DNA of 64,000 nucleotides from Mangrovibrevibacter kandeliae (GTDB lineage: Bacteria; Pseudomonadota; Alphaproteobacteria; Rhizobiales; Rhizobiaceae): the NCBI RefSeq assembly GCF_024519155.1, contig NZ_JANIFJ010000007.1, positions 1 to 64,000 on the forward strand. The letters run 5' to 3'. Positions 1-14,094 of the stretch are shown piece after piece. The notes below the pieces were generated by a model. That model was not told the DNA's origin. It worked only from the letters and a program-made list of their open reading frames with translations, and searched no databases. Numbering within the stretch: the stretch's first letter is position 1; each line of letters starts with the position of its first letter. Position numbers and translations under genes: made by a program.

Positions 1-1024
1 ACTCTTCGGCCACCGGCCGCTCCATGCGCACCGTCAGGTCACCCTCCGCCAGCCGCTCGAAGCCGGCCTCGATGTCGTGTACGAACCCCTTCAGCTCCTC
101 GGCCTTGGCCTGCTCGGCCGCCATCTGGCGCTCTCGCTCGGCGACCTGCGCCTCGCGCGCCGCCTTGGCTTCGGCCTCGATACGCGTCTTCTCCGCACCG
201 GCGCGCTTGAAGGAGGCGAAGGCACGGGCGAGGTCGCCCATCTCGTCCTTGCGGTCGATGCCCGCCAGGTCCGGCACGTCCTCGCCGTCCGCCAGACGGT
301 CGAGCGAATCGATGGCATGTCCGAGCGGCGTGAGCAGGCTGCGGCGGATGAACAGCGCGATGCCGACGCCGAGGAGCATCGTGACGCCGGCTATCACCAT
401 GGCGATCGTCTTGGCGGTTGCGTTGCTGCCATTGAGCGCGCTCTCCCCGGCCTGGGCCTCGGCGTCGATCCGCGTCAGAAGATCGCTCATGCTGGACTTG
501 GTGGCCTCGACCGCCGCGCCCAGCGCCTCGGCCTGGCCGTCGAACTCGCCCATGATCCTGTTGCCGCCTTCGGGGCCATCCGCGACATAGGCGCGGGCCA
601 TCTTCTGTCCGACGTCGTAAAAGCCGGGAAAGGCGGCCGTCAGACCATCGAGCGTGCCGATAATCTGGTCGGCCTTGAGGTCGCTGGCGAGCCCGCGGGC
701 GGCGGCGACATTGCGGGCGAAGGCCGCGGCATTCTCCTTGGCGAGGTCGAAGCCGTCGTTCAGACCGTCGAGTCCACGCGTCGCCGAGACGTCGGTCAGG
801 AATTGCTGCACCTGAACCAGGTTCAGCTCGATCTCCTTGGTAAGCTGTGCGAGATCGAGGGCCTTCCGGCTGGTCGCGAGCCAAAGCTTGGACTGGTCCG
901 CCAGCTCGTCGCTGCCGCCGACCAGCATGCGGTCGACCACGATCTGGCCACCGACGACGAACGCGATGAGGACGACGAGCGCGGTCATGACGGCGCGCTT
1001 CAGCCGGTTCGAACGGATCTTCAT
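1..1024 (-). CDS. Methyl-accepting chemotaxis protein, N-terminal part (cut by window edge)
   Basis: Chemoreceptor that would sense a periplasmic signal and control the CheA kinase. The reverse strand from ATG 1024 reads MKIRSNRLKRAVMTALVVL, a first membrane segment at about residues 11-28. A periplasmic helical region rich in Asp, Lys and Ala follows, then a second membrane segment near residues 190-210 ending in LFIRRSLLTPLG. A HAMP-like linker comes next (LADGEDVPDLAGIDRKDEMG) and a charged coiled coil leading to FERLAEGDLTVRMERP, a second HAMP-like stretch. The C-terminal signalling hairpin lies beyond the left edge, so the ligand and output are not proven. A GGAG precedes the start. A HAMP histidine kinase or diguanylate cyclase is a less likely reading. 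Confidence 0.85.
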   Translation of the reverse strand, partial: MKIRSNRLKRAVMTALVVLIAFVVGGQIVVDRMLVGGSDELADQSKLWLATSRKALDLAQLTKEIELNLVQVQQFLTDVSATRGLDGLNDGFDLAKENAAAFARNVAAARGLASDLKADQIIGTLDGLTAAFPGFYDVGQKMARAYVADGPEGGNRIMGEFDGQAEALGAAVEATKSSMSDLLTRIDAEAQAGESALNGSNATAKTIAMVIAGVTMLLGVGIALFIRRSLLTPLGHAIDSLDRLADGEDVPDLAGIDRKDEMGDLARAFASFKRAGAEKTRIEAEAKAAREAQVAERERQMAAEQAKAEELKGFVHDIEAGFERLAEGDLTVRMERPVAEE

Positions 1025-1356
1025 GACGGAAACTCCGGGCGCGGGACGTGCAGGGACGGCCGTGGCAGCTGCGGGATCGAGATCCCGTTTTCAGGGCGAT
1101 CCTTACCCAGGCAATCATTAAGTCGCACCTAAGGCTCAGAGGGCATCTCTCAGGGTCGATGAGGGGGAAGCGAAGGTGGTGCTCCTCGCGGGCGGATGCT
1201 AGCTTTTGCCGACCCTCTCCACCGCCAGCCGCACCGGCCTCCTCGGCGGCCGTTGCGAAGGACGACGACGTCACGCCGACGGGACTTGCGGCATTGTCTC
1301 GCTATGTATCGGCCGATGCGCCGGGTGAGGTGCGGGCAGGTTCGAAGGAGAAGGCG
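1025..1356. other. Gene-free stretch between chemoreceptor and FAH-family gene
   Basis: This divergent intergenic region holds no convincing coding frame. Apart from the CtrA-like motif listed separately at 1118-1132, I see no clear promoter pair, hairpin or repeat. The region must carry the promoters of both flanking genes. Confidence 0.6.
1118..1132 (-). promoter_or_regulatory. Candidate CtrA-type site upstream of the chemoreceptor gene
   Basis: On the reverse strand the sequence is TTAG-N7-TTAA, one base from the alphaproteobacterial CtrA motif TTAA-N7-TTAA. It lies about 95 bases before the chemoreceptor ATG. CtrA controls motility and chemotaxis genes in many alphaproteobacteria. The match is short, so this is only a candidate. 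Confidence 0.3.
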
Positions 1357-2205
1357 ATGCGGCTGGTACGGTACGGCGAGGCAGGCAAGGAGAAGCCGGG
1401 GCTGATCGACGAGGAGTTCCACCTTCGCGACCTCTCGGGCGAGATCGACGACATCGCCGGCGAGACCCTGTCGCGGGCCGGGCTCGACAAGCTGCGCCAG
1501 CTCAATCCGAAGAGCCTGCCCAAGGCCGATCCCTCCCACCGGATCGGCCCCTGCATCGGCGGCGTCGGCACCTTCGTTGCCGTCGGGCTGAACTATGCCG
1601 ACCACGCGAAGGAGTCGGGCATGGACATCCCCACGGAGCCGATCCTGTTCTCCAAGGCGGTCTCCTCGATTTCCGGCCCGCTCGACGACATCCTGTTGCC
1701 GCGCGGCTCGCAGAAGCTCGATTGGGAGGTGGAGTTCGCGATCGTCATCGGCGAGGAGGCGCTGTACGTTTCGGAGGAGGCGGCGCTGGATCACGTCGCA
1801 GGCTTCTGCCTCTGCAACGACGTATCGGAGCGCGCCTTCCAGGCCGAGCGCGGCGGCCAGTGGATCAAGGGCAAGAGCTTCCCCGGCTTCGGCCCGCTTG
1901 GGCCTTGGCTGGTGACGCCGGAGGAGTTCGAGGACGTGCAGGCGGTCGACCTCTGGCTCGACGTCAACGGCGAGCGGATGCAGACCGGCTCGACGTCCAC
2001 GATGATCTTCGGGGTGAAGACCCTCGTCTCCTACATCTCGCAGTTCATGCGGCTGATGCCGGGTGACGTGATCACGACCGGTACCCCGCCTGGTGTCGGC
2101 ATGGGCATGACGCCGCAGCGCTTCCTCAAGGCCGGCGACATCGTCACCCTCGGCGGCACCCATCTCGGCGAGCAGCGGCAGGTGGTCCAGGCCGTGGAGG
2201 GCTGA
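1357..2205 (+). CDS. Fumarylacetoacetate hydrolase (FAH) family protein, ureidoglycolate lyase / 2,4-diketo-3-deoxy-fuconate hydrolase type
   Basis: The product has 282 residues, usual for the single-domain FAH superfamily, which cleaves C-C or C-N bonds in acyl-pyruvate-like compounds using a bound Mg2+ or Mn2+. Visible family signatures are VGLNYADHAKESG, then DWEVEFAIVIGEEA with the acidic metal ligands, CNDVSERAFQ, KGKSFPGFGPLGPWLV and the end motif GDVITTGTPPGVGMG. AAGGAG at 1345-1350 sets ATG 1357 as the start; a longer in-frame reading upstream has no ribosome site. Close relatives are annotated as ureidoglycolate lyase, 2-keto-4-pentenoate hydratase or fuconate-pathway hydrolase. With no pathway neighbours the substrate cannot be fixed. 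Confidence 0.85.
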   Translation: MRLVRYGEAGKEKPGLIDEEFHLRDLSGEIDDIAGETLSRAGLDKLRQLNPKSLPKADPSHRIGPCIGGVGTFVAVGLNYADHAKESGMDIPTEPILFSKAVSSISGPLDDILLPRGSQKLDWEVEFAIVIGEEALYVSEEAALDHVAGFCLCNDVSERAFQAERGGQWIKGKSFPGFGPLGPWLVTPEEFEDVQAVDLWLDVNGERMQTGSTSTMIFGVKTLVSYISQFMRLMPGDVITTGTPPGVGMGMTPQRFLKAGDIVTLGGTHLGEQRQVVQAVEG

Positions 2206-2387
2206 GGCGCCGCGACCTCTTCGAGACGTCCGTTGCGGGCGGCGCCAACGGCGCTGCGGGAGACTTTGGCGCGTGTCCGCTGGGCTGCGCCACGCGTGCG
2301 GCGCCAAAAAACTCGGTGCCTGCGGCTGGACGTCCCGCGGGCCGCCCCTATCCCTTAGACGGCGGCCGGGCATCCCGCACTTTCCGG

Positions 2388-2413
2388 TGAACAAGCCCGA
2401 GACGCCGCGCGTT
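2388..2413 (+). promoter_or_regulatory. Candidate EcfG-type (general stress) promoter before glgE
   Basis: TGAAC at 2388-2392 is followed after 17 bases by CGTT at 2410-2413, 47 bases before the glgE ATG. The alphaproteobacterial EcfG consensus is GGAAC-N16/17-CGTT, so this has correct spacing and one mismatch in the -35 element. A stress promoter would suit trehalose and glucan genes, but a one-mismatch match can occur by chance. Confidence 0.3.
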
Positions 2414-2460
2414 CGTGTGCGAGAAGACGGTTTATCCCAGACGTTACGGAAGGTCCCTCG

Positions 2461-4512
2461 ATGTCCAGCGCTGCCGAAGCGATCTCCAAGCCCAAGCGCG
2501 CCGCACGCAGGCGGCCTGACGAGGATGCGGAGTCGCTGCTGCGCGAACTCGCCGAGAGCCGCCTTGCCATCGAAGGCGTGACGCCCGAGATCGACGGCGG
2601 CCGCTTCGCGGTGAAGCGGGTCGAAAACGAGCCGCTGGAGATCGAGGCGGACGTCTTCGCCGACGGTCACGACAAGATCGCCGCGGCGGTGATCTATGGC
2701 CCGGCGGACGGGGAGTGGGCGGAGGTGCCGCTGCGCTTCGTCGCCAACGATCGCTGGCGCGTTACCATCAGCTTCCCGCAGCCCGGGCCCTACCGCTTCT
2801 CGATCCTCGCCTGGCGCGACCTCTATGCGACGTGGCGGGACGAGGCGAAGAAGAAGCGGGACGCCGGCATCGACATCACGCTCGAACTGGCCGAGGCGCG
2901 CGAGCTCGTGACCAAGGCGATGGAGTCGGGGCGCGGCTCGAAGCCGGCCCAGCGCCAGCTGAAGGCGCTGCTGGCGCAGCTCGAGAAGTTCGAGGCGAGC
3001 GGCGACCGCGACAGTCAGTACGAGCTGATGCAGCTCGACGAGACGGTCACGCTGCTCGAAGAGGCGGGCCAGCGCACCAATCTCACGCGCTATGCGATCG
3101 ACGTGCCCGTCTGGGTCGACCGCACCGCGGCGGCGTTCAGCGCCTGGTACGAACTGATGCCGCGCTCGCAGTCGGGCGACCCGAACCGTCACGGCACCTT
3201 CGACGACGTCATCGGCCGCCTGCCCGACATCAAGGAGATGGGCTTCGACGTCCTCTACTTCCCGCCGATCCATCCGATCGGCCGGACCAATCGCAAGGGC
3301 AAGAACAATTCGCTGCGGGCCGAACCGGGTGACGTCGGCAGCCCCTATGCGATCGGCGCCGCGGAAGGCGGGCACCTGGCCATCCACCCCGAGCTCGGCA
3401 GCTTCGACGACTTCGCCCGCCTGGTTGAGGCGGCGCGCGCACACGGCCTCGAGATCGCGCTCGACATCGCGCTCAACGCCTCGCCCGACCACCCCTGGAT
3501 CCGCGAGCATCCGGAGTGGTTCGACTGGCGGCCGGACGGCACGATCAAGTACGCCGAGAACCCGCCGAAGAAGTACGAGGACATCGTCAACTTCCACTTC
3601 TACCGCAAGGCGATCCCGTCGATCTGGTACGCGATGCGCGACATGTTCCTGCACTGGGTGCAGCACGGCGTGCGCATGTTCCGGATCGACAACCCGCACA
3701 CCAAGCCGTTTCCGTTCTGGGAGTGGGTGATCGGGGAGGTGCGCAGGGTGGAACCCGGCGCGATCTTCCTTGCCGAGGCCTTCACTCGTCCGAAGGTGAT
3801 GAAGCGCCTCGCCAAGATCGGCTACAGCCAGTCCTATTCCTACTTCACCTGGCGCAACGAGAAGTGGGAGCTGGAGGAGTACCTGACGGAGCTGACGCAG
3901 GACGCGTGCGCCGAGTACATGCGGCCGAACTTCTTCGTCAACACGCCGGACATCAACCCGGTCTTCCTGCAGACCTCCGGCCGTCCAGGGTTCCGACTGC
4001 GCCTTGCGCTCGCCGCGACGCTCGGCGGCAACTACGGCGTCTATTCCGGCTTCGAGCTGTGCGAGTACGAGCCGGTGAAGCCGGGCAAGGAGGAGTACCT
4101 CAACTCCGAGAAGTACGAGATCCGCGCCTTCGACTGGAAGCGGCCGGGCAACATCCGCGACGACATCGCCTTCTTCAACCGGCTGCGCCGCACCGAGCCG
4201 GCGCTGCAGGAGTTCCGCAATCTCCAGTTCTACAACTTCTGGAACGAGAACGTCCTGTTCTACGGCAAGCGCACCGCCGACCTCTCGTCCTTCCTGCTCT
4301 TCATCGTCTCGCTCGATCCGCACAACCCGCAGAGCGGCAGCTTCGAGGTGCCGTTGTGGGAGTTCGGTCTGCCGGACAGCGGTCTCGTGGATGTCGAGGA
4401 CATGATGACCGGCGCCCGCTTCGAGTGGCGCGGCAAGATCCAGCACTGGTACCTCAATCCGAGCGAATGCCCCTTCGCCGTCCTGCGCATCTCCCGTTCA
4501 AGCCGAGTGTAA
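2461..4512 (+). CDS. glgE: Alpha-1,4-glucan:maltose-1-phosphate maltosyltransferase GlgE
   Basis: GlgE transfers maltosyl units from maltose-1-phosphate onto alpha-1,4-glucan chains, in the cytoplasm. The 683-residue protein has the family's usual length. An N-terminal beta domain (about residues 40-200; GPYRFSILAWRDLYATWRDE) precedes a GH13_3 barrel. Key residues are the nucleophile Asp410 in MFRIDNPHTKPFPFWEW, the acid/base Glu439 in IFLAEAFTRP and the substrate-binding segment VNTPDINP. The C-terminal beta domain ends in HWYLNPSECPFAVL. The gene is first in an operon: its stop is one base before the treS-mak ATG. The family assignment is firm because GlgE sequences differ clearly from amylases. 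Confidence 0.96.
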   Translation: MSSAAEAISKPKRAARRRPDEDAESLLRELAESRLAIEGVTPEIDGGRFAVKRVENEPLEIEADVFADGHDKIAAAVIYGPADGEWAEVPLRFVANDRWRVTISFPQPGPYRFSILAWRDLYATWRDEAKKKRDAGIDITLELAEARELVTKAMESGRGSKPAQRQLKALLAQLEKFEASGDRDSQYELMQLDETVTLLEEAGQRTNLTRYAIDVPVWVDRTAAAFSAWYELMPRSQSGDPNRHGTFDDVIGRLPDIKEMGFDVLYFPPIHPIGRTNRKGKNNSLRAEPGDVGSPYAIGAAEGGHLAIHPELGSFDDFARLVEAARAHGLEIALDIALNASPDHPWIREHPEWFDWRPDGTIKYAENPPKKYEDIVNFHFYRKAIPSIWYAMRDMFLHWVQHGVRMFRIDNPHTKPFPFWEWVIGEVRRVEPGAIFLAEAFTRPKVMKRLAKIGYSQSYSYFTWRNEKWELEEYLTELTQDACAEYMRPNFFVNTPDINPVFLQTSGRPGFRLRLALAATLGGNYGVYSGFELCEYEPVKPGKEEYLNSEKYEIRAFDWKRPGNIRDDIAFFNRLRRTEPALQEFRNLQFYNFWNENVLFYGKRTADLSSFLLFIVSLDPHNPQSGSFEVPLWEFGLPDSGLVDVEDMMTGARFEWRGKIQHWYLNPSECPFAVLRISRSSRV

Positions 4513-4513
4513 C

Positions 4514-10062
<5,549 letters not shown>

Positions 10063-10103
10063 GCGCGGCCGCGGCGACCCGATCCCAGTGATCAACAATA
10101 CGT

Positions 10104-10122
10104 GCCCGGCTACCAGCCGGGC
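10104..10122 (+). terminator. Hairpin after the glgE-treS-glgB operon
   Basis: GCCCGGCT and AGCCGGGC form a perfect 8-base-pair stem with an ACC loop, 42 bases after glgB. No T-run follows, so it is either a weak terminator or an mRNA-stabilising stem. Confidence 0.35.
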
Positions 10123-10206
10123 TCGCCATGTCCGGCAGAGGCCGCTAGGTCTCAACCGGGAGCGGGTTCGCCCGCGACATCGTCATGACCATATCCGGGG
10201 GAGATC

Positions 10207-11220
10207 ATGAACCGCCTTATCACGACGACTGCCGTAGCGGTCGCCCTCTTCGGCCTCACAGCCGCCGCACAGGCGCAGGACGCCGGATCGCAGGAGTGCG
10301 GTCGCATCCGCATCGCCAGCATGAACTGGGCCTCGGCTGAGGTGATGGCTGCGATCGACCAGTTCATTTTGAAGAACGGCTATGGTTGCGATGCCGAGAT
10401 CGTCAGCGGCGACACGATGCCGACCTTCACCTCGATGACCGAGAAGGGCGAACCCGACGTCGCGCCCGAGGTCTTCGTCAACCAGTTCCGCGAGCAGGTC
10501 GACCAGGCGGTCGCCGACAAGCGCATCGAGTATGGCGCCAAGGTGCTGCGCGACGGCAGCGAGGAAGGGTTCTGGATCCCACAATACATCGCCGACGGAC
10601 ACCCCGACATCGTCAAGCTGTCGGATGCGTTCGAGCATCCCGAGCTGTTCCCGGCGCCGGAGGATCCGTCGAAGGGCGCGGTCTACAACTGCCCGTCGGG
10701 CTGGGGCTGCCAGATCATGGTCGGCAACTTCTTCAAGGCCTATGACGGCGAGGACCAGGGCTTCACGCTGGTCGACACCGGGTCGGCCGCTGGCCTCGAC
10801 GGGTCGATCGCCAAGGCCTACGAGAGCAAGACCGGCTGGCTCGGCTACTACTGGTCGCCGACGGCGATCATCGGGCGCTACCCGATGAAGAAGCTGCAGT
10901 TCGACGTCGCGTTCGACGCGGCCGAGTGGAAGAGCTGCACCACGCAGCCGGACTGCGCGGACCCCAAGCGCAACGCGTGGACCCCTGCCGAGGTCTACAC
11001 GCTGATCACCCCGCGGCTCGAGAAGGAGTCCGGCCCGGCGGTCGAGTACCTGAAGACCCGCTCCTGGGGCAACGACGTCGTCAACAAGGTGCTGGCCTGG
11101 AAGGACGAGAACCAGGCGACGGGCGAGGACACCGCGCTCCACTTCCTGGAGACGCGCGACGACGTCTGGACCGACTGGGTGCCGGCCGAGGTTGCCGACA
11201 AGGTGAAGGCAGCGCTCTGA
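10207..11220 (+). CDS. Glycine betaine/choline-type ABC transporter substrate-binding protein (OpuAC/ProX family)
   Basis: Periplasmic binding protein of 337 residues for a quaternary-ammonium osmolyte, by family. The first 23 residues (MNRLITTTAVAVALFGLTAAAQA) form a Sec signal peptide with an AQA cleavage site. The mature protein starts with RIRIASMNWASAEVMAAI, and the later GYYWSPTAIIGRYPMKKL and IDQFILKNGYGCDAEIV segments suit the OpuAC fold. Four cysteines (CNCPSGWGC-like region and CTTQPDC) could form disulfides. GGGGGA before ATG 10207 is the ribosome site. No permease or ATPase gene is nearby, so it is an orphan. Its place after the trehalose/glucan operon suggests an osmotic-stress role. 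Confidence 0.85.
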   Translation: MNRLITTTAVAVALFGLTAAAQAQDAGSQECGRIRIASMNWASAEVMAAIDQFILKNGYGCDAEIVSGDTMPTFTSMTEKGEPDVAPEVFVNQFREQVDQAVADKRIEYGAKVLRDGSEEGFWIPQYIADGHPDIVKLSDAFEHPELFPAPEDPSKGAVYNCPSGWGCQIMVGNFFKAYDGEDQGFTLVDTGSAAGLDGSIAKAYESKTGWLGYYWSPTAIIGRYPMKKLQFDVAFDAAEWKSCTTQPDCADPKRNAWTPAEVYTLITPRLEKESGPAVEYLKTRSWGNDVVNKVLAWKDENQATGEDTALHFLETRDDVWTDWVPAEVADKVKAAL

Positions 11221-11246
11221 CGCGCGCCCGCGTCTCTGCTTGTGTG

Positions 11247-11278
11247 AGGGCCGTCCGTTTCGGGCGGCCCTCTTCGTT
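11247..11278 (+). terminator. Rho-independent terminator after the betaine-binding protein gene
   Basis: An 11-base stem, AGGGCCGTCCG against CGGGCGGCCCT with one wobble pair, closes a TTT loop and is followed by CTTCGTTT. It lies 26 bases after the stop codon and would isolate the upstream genes from the next transcript. Confidence 0.8.
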
Positions 11279-11389
11279 TGTGCGCGCGGCGAATCGCGCC
11301 GCCGCCCTTCCACCGCCGCCAAAAATCGGTAGAAAGCCGCTTTCGATGACACGTTGCTCGTTCGGTGGGCGGCGCTGACGAGGAACGGC

Positions 11390-12457
11390 ATGAGCGACGA
11401 CAGCTTCTTCCGCGAGGTCCACGAGGATCTCCGGCGCGACAAGGTGCAGGCCGTCTGGCGGCGCTACGGGGGGCTGTTGATCGGCGGCGCGGTCCTGGTG
11501 GTGCTGATCGCCGCCGGTCTGGTGTGGTGGGAAGCGCACCGCACCAGTCAGCTGAACACCGCCGGCGACGCCTATCTCTCTGCGCTTGACCTCGCCGACC
11601 AGGGCAAGACCGACGAAGCCGTCACCGCGCTCCAGGCGATCGCGGAGGATGCGCCCGGCGCCTATCCGGTGCTGGCGAAGCTGCGGATCGCGGGCGTGCG
11701 CGAGGCGGCCGGAGACACCAGTGCCGCAGTCGAGGCTTATGACGCGGTGGCCGCCGACGGCGACGCGCCGCAGCCATTGCGCGACGTGGCCGCGATCCGC
11801 GCCGGCTACATCCTCGTCGATACGGGCAGCCTCGACGACGTGCGGAGCCGTGTCGAGCGCCTGTCGAGCGACGCCGAACCGCTGCGCTTCGCCGCTCGCG
11901 AGGCGATCGGCCTCGCCTCCTGGAAGGCGGGCGACGTGGACAATGCCCGCACCCTGTTCCAGGAACTGCGCGACGACCAGGGGGCGCCTTCGGGAATATC
12001 AGGGCGCGCCGCCGTAATGCTCGACGTCATCGCGGCGGGCGACAAGGATGCGGTGCCCGCCGAGCCGGCTGCCGGCGGCGACGGCGCCGCTGCGCCCGCG
12101 CCTGACGCCGACGCTGCGCCGGATGCCGCGCCGTCGGTCGATGCGCTGCCCGGAATCGCGCTGCCCACCACGCTGCCGGACGAGACAACGTCGCCGTCCG
12201 CAGCGCCGGAGGCCGCCGTACCGCCCGCTGCGGCTCCGGATGCGCAGACATCTGCGCCTGCCGCGACCGCGCCCGAGGTGGCATCGCCCGCCACGTCGAA
12301 TGCGGCGGGACCGGAGACTCCCGCGCCTGCCACCGATGCCCCGACGCCGCCGGCAGCCGATACGCCCGCTGCGCAGCCGGCGCCTGCTCCGGATGCCGCC
12401 TCCGTGCCGGCGCCTGACGCGCCCGCCGCGACGACGTCGCCGTCGTCGGGCGGCTGA
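11390..12457 (+). CDS. Membrane-anchored TPR-like protein (YfgM/DUF2133-like) with a long Pro/Ala-rich tail
   Basis: The 355-residue protein starts SDDSFFREVHEDLRRDKVQAVWRRYGG, a pattern typical of the YfgM-like family encoded just before der in many proteobacteria. One membrane segment (about residues 27-48) is followed by a helical TPR-like domain to about residue 220. From about residue 222 to the end the sequence is almost only Ala, Pro, Asp and Thr. In Escherichia coli YfgM is an inner-membrane partner of the SecYEG/PpiD chaperone network; a similar periplasmic role is inferred here. ATG 11390 lies after AGGAACGGC. The low-complexity tail is unusual and could be a flexible periplasmic spacer. 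Confidence 0.8.
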   Translation: MSDDSFFREVHEDLRRDKVQAVWRRYGGLLIGGAVLVVLIAAGLVWWEAHRTSQLNTAGDAYLSALDLADQGKTDEAVTALQAIAEDAPGAYPVLAKLRIAGVREAAGDTSAAVEAYDAVAADGDAPQPLRDVAAIRAGYILVDTGSLDDVRSRVERLSSDAEPLRFAAREAIGLASWKAGDVDNARTLFQELRDDQGAPSGISGRAAVMLDVIAAGDKDAVPAEPAAGGDGAAAPAPDADAAPDAAPSVDALPGIALPTTLPDETTSPSAAPEAAVPPAAAPDAQTSAPAATAPEVASPATSNAAGPETPAPATDAPTPPAADTPAAQPAPAPDAASVPAPDAPAATTSPSSGG

Positions 12458-12559
12458 GCCCGACACCGTTCATCTGACGGCACGGCGGCAGGTGACGCGC
12501 TGCCGCCGCGATGTCATACCCGGCCTTGCGGCTGCCCTGTGACGGCCGACGGAGAACCT

Positions 12560-14002
12560 ATGGTCACGATCGCCATCATCGGCCGCCCGAATGTCGGCAA
12601 GTCGACGCTGTTCAACCGGCTCGTCGGCAAGCGCCTGGCGCTCGTCGACGACCGGCCCGGCGTGACGCGCGACCGCCGCTCGGGCGAGGCCTCGCTCATC
12701 GACCTCGAATTCGAGATCGTCGACACGGCCGGTCTGGAAGAGGCGGGCGCGGCGACGCTCGAAGGTCGCATGCGCGCGCAGACCGAAGCCGCGATCGAGA
12801 CGGCCGATCTCTCGCTGTTCCTGGTCGATGCCAAGACCGGCGTGACGACGCAGGACGCGAGCTTCGCCGAGCTCCTGCGGCGCAAGAACAAGCCGGTGGT
12901 GCTGGTCGCCAACAAGGCCGAAGCGCGCGGTTCGGACGCTGGCTTCTACGACGCCTTCGCGCTCGGCCTCGGCGAGCCCGTGGCGATCTCGGCCGAGCAT
13001 GGCGAGGGCATGGGCGACCTGCGCGACGCGCTGGTCGAAAGCCTCGGCCTCGCCGCGTTCCGCGACGAGCACGAAGCGATTGAGCCGGACGAGGTCGCCG
13101 TCACCTCGGTCGACCTGCCGCCGGACGACGAGGCGGACGAGGAGGCCGAGCTCGACCTCTACGATGCGACCAAGCCGCTGCGGATTGCCATCGTCGGTCG
13201 CCCGAATGCCGGCAAGTCGACACTGATCAACCGCTTTCTGGGCGAGGACCGTCTGCTGACCGGACCGGAAGCCGGCATCACGCGCGACTCCATCTCGGTG
13301 GAGTGGGAATGGCGCGGCCGTCGCGTCAAGATGTTCGACACCGCCGGCCTCAGGCGCAAGGCGCGCGTACAGGAGAAGCTCGAGAAGCTGTCGGTCGCCG
13401 ACGCGCTGCGGGCGATCAAGTTCGCCGAGGTGGTCGTCATCGTGCTCGACGTCACGATCCCCTTCGAGCGGCAGGACCTGCAGATCGCGGACCTGATCGT
13501 GCGCGAGGGACGGGCGCCGGTGATTGCCTTCAACAAGTGGGATCTCGTGGAGGATCGGCAGGCGATGCTCGCCGATCTGCGCGAGCAGACCGAACGACTG
13601 CTGCCGCAGGCCCGCGGCATTCGCGCCGTGCCGATCTCCGGCGAAAGCGGCGAGGGGCTGGACCGGCTGATGCAGGCGGTCGCCGAGACCCACGAGATCT
13701 GGAACAAGCGCATCTCGACCGCCAAGCTGAACCGCTGGCTTGAGCGCGTCGTGAGCCATCACCCGCCGCCGGCGGTCGCGGGCCGGCGCGTCAACATCAA
13801 GTACATGACGCAGGTGAAGAGCCGGCCGCCGACCTTCATGATCTCGACCTCGCGGCCGGAAGCGATCAACGCCTCCTACACGCGCTACCTCGTCAACGGG
13901 CTGCGCGAGACCTTCGGTCTGCTCGGCGTGCCCATTCGACTCGGCCTGCGCAAGCCGGACAATCCCTTCGCCAAGCGGCGGAGCCGAGCGCCATCGTCCT
14001 GA
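12560..14002 (+). CDS. der: Ribosome biogenesis GTPase Der (EngA)
   Basis: Essential GTPase for assembly of the 50S subunit. The 480-residue protein has the two tandem G domains that define the family. The first has GRPNVGKST (residues 8-16), DTAGLEE and NKAE; the second has GRPNAGKST (about 212), [12 protein letters not shown] and NKWD. A C-terminal KH-like domain contains [19 protein letters not shown] and the basic end [14 protein letters not shown] 12560 is preferred over an in-frame GTG seven codons earlier because GGAGA sits just before it. It follows the YfgM-like gene by about 100 bases, a common arrangement. Confidence 0.97.
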   Translation: MVTIAIIGRPNVGKSTLFNRLVGKRLALVDDRPGVTRDRRSGEASLIDLEFEIVDTAGLEEAGAATLEGRMRAQTEAAIETADLSLFLVDAKTGVTTQDASFAELLRRKNKPVVLVANKAEARGSDAGFYDAFALGLGEPVAISAEHGEGMGDLRDALVESLGLAAFRDEHEAIEPDEVAVTSVDLPPDDEADEEAELDLYDATKPLRIAIVGRPNAGKSTLINRFLGEDRLLTGPEAGITRDSISVEWEWRGRRVKMFDTAGLRRKARVQEKLEKLSVADALRAIKFAEVVVIVLDVTIPFERQDLQIADLIVREGRAPVIAFNKWDLVEDRQAMLADLREQTERLLPQARGIRAVPISGESGEGLDRLMQAVAETHEIWNKRISTAKLNRWLERVVSHHPPPAVAGRRVNIKYMTQVKSRPPTFMISTSRPEAINASYTRYLVNGLRETFGLLGVPIRLGLRKPDNPFAKRRSRAPSS

Positions 14003-14028
14003 TTGCGAAGCAAGTTTTCCACCATCCG

Positions 14029-14049
14029 TTAACCAACGGACAAGGTTAA
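14029..14049. promoter_or_regulatory. TTAACC inverted repeat upstream of the cell wall hydrolase gene
   Basis: TTAACC and GGTTAA form perfect arms separated by nine bases, 46 bases before the hydrolase start. TTAACC is also the half-site of CtrA boxes, but here the halves are inverted rather than direct. It is an A/T-rich island in GC-rich DNA and a likely operator or promoter element. Confidence 0.35.
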
Positions 14050-14094
14050 TGATCCATTCTCGGTCCGGTCGAGGGGTTCGAGCGGATCGGGGTG

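Noticed and set aside
1150-4446. 1098-residue open frame on the reverse strand opposite the FAH and glgE genes
   Set aside because: It is antisense to two genes with clear motifs, is rich in Arg, Asp, Val and Leu without family signatures, and has no ribosome site. Long antisense frames are common in GC-rich DNA.
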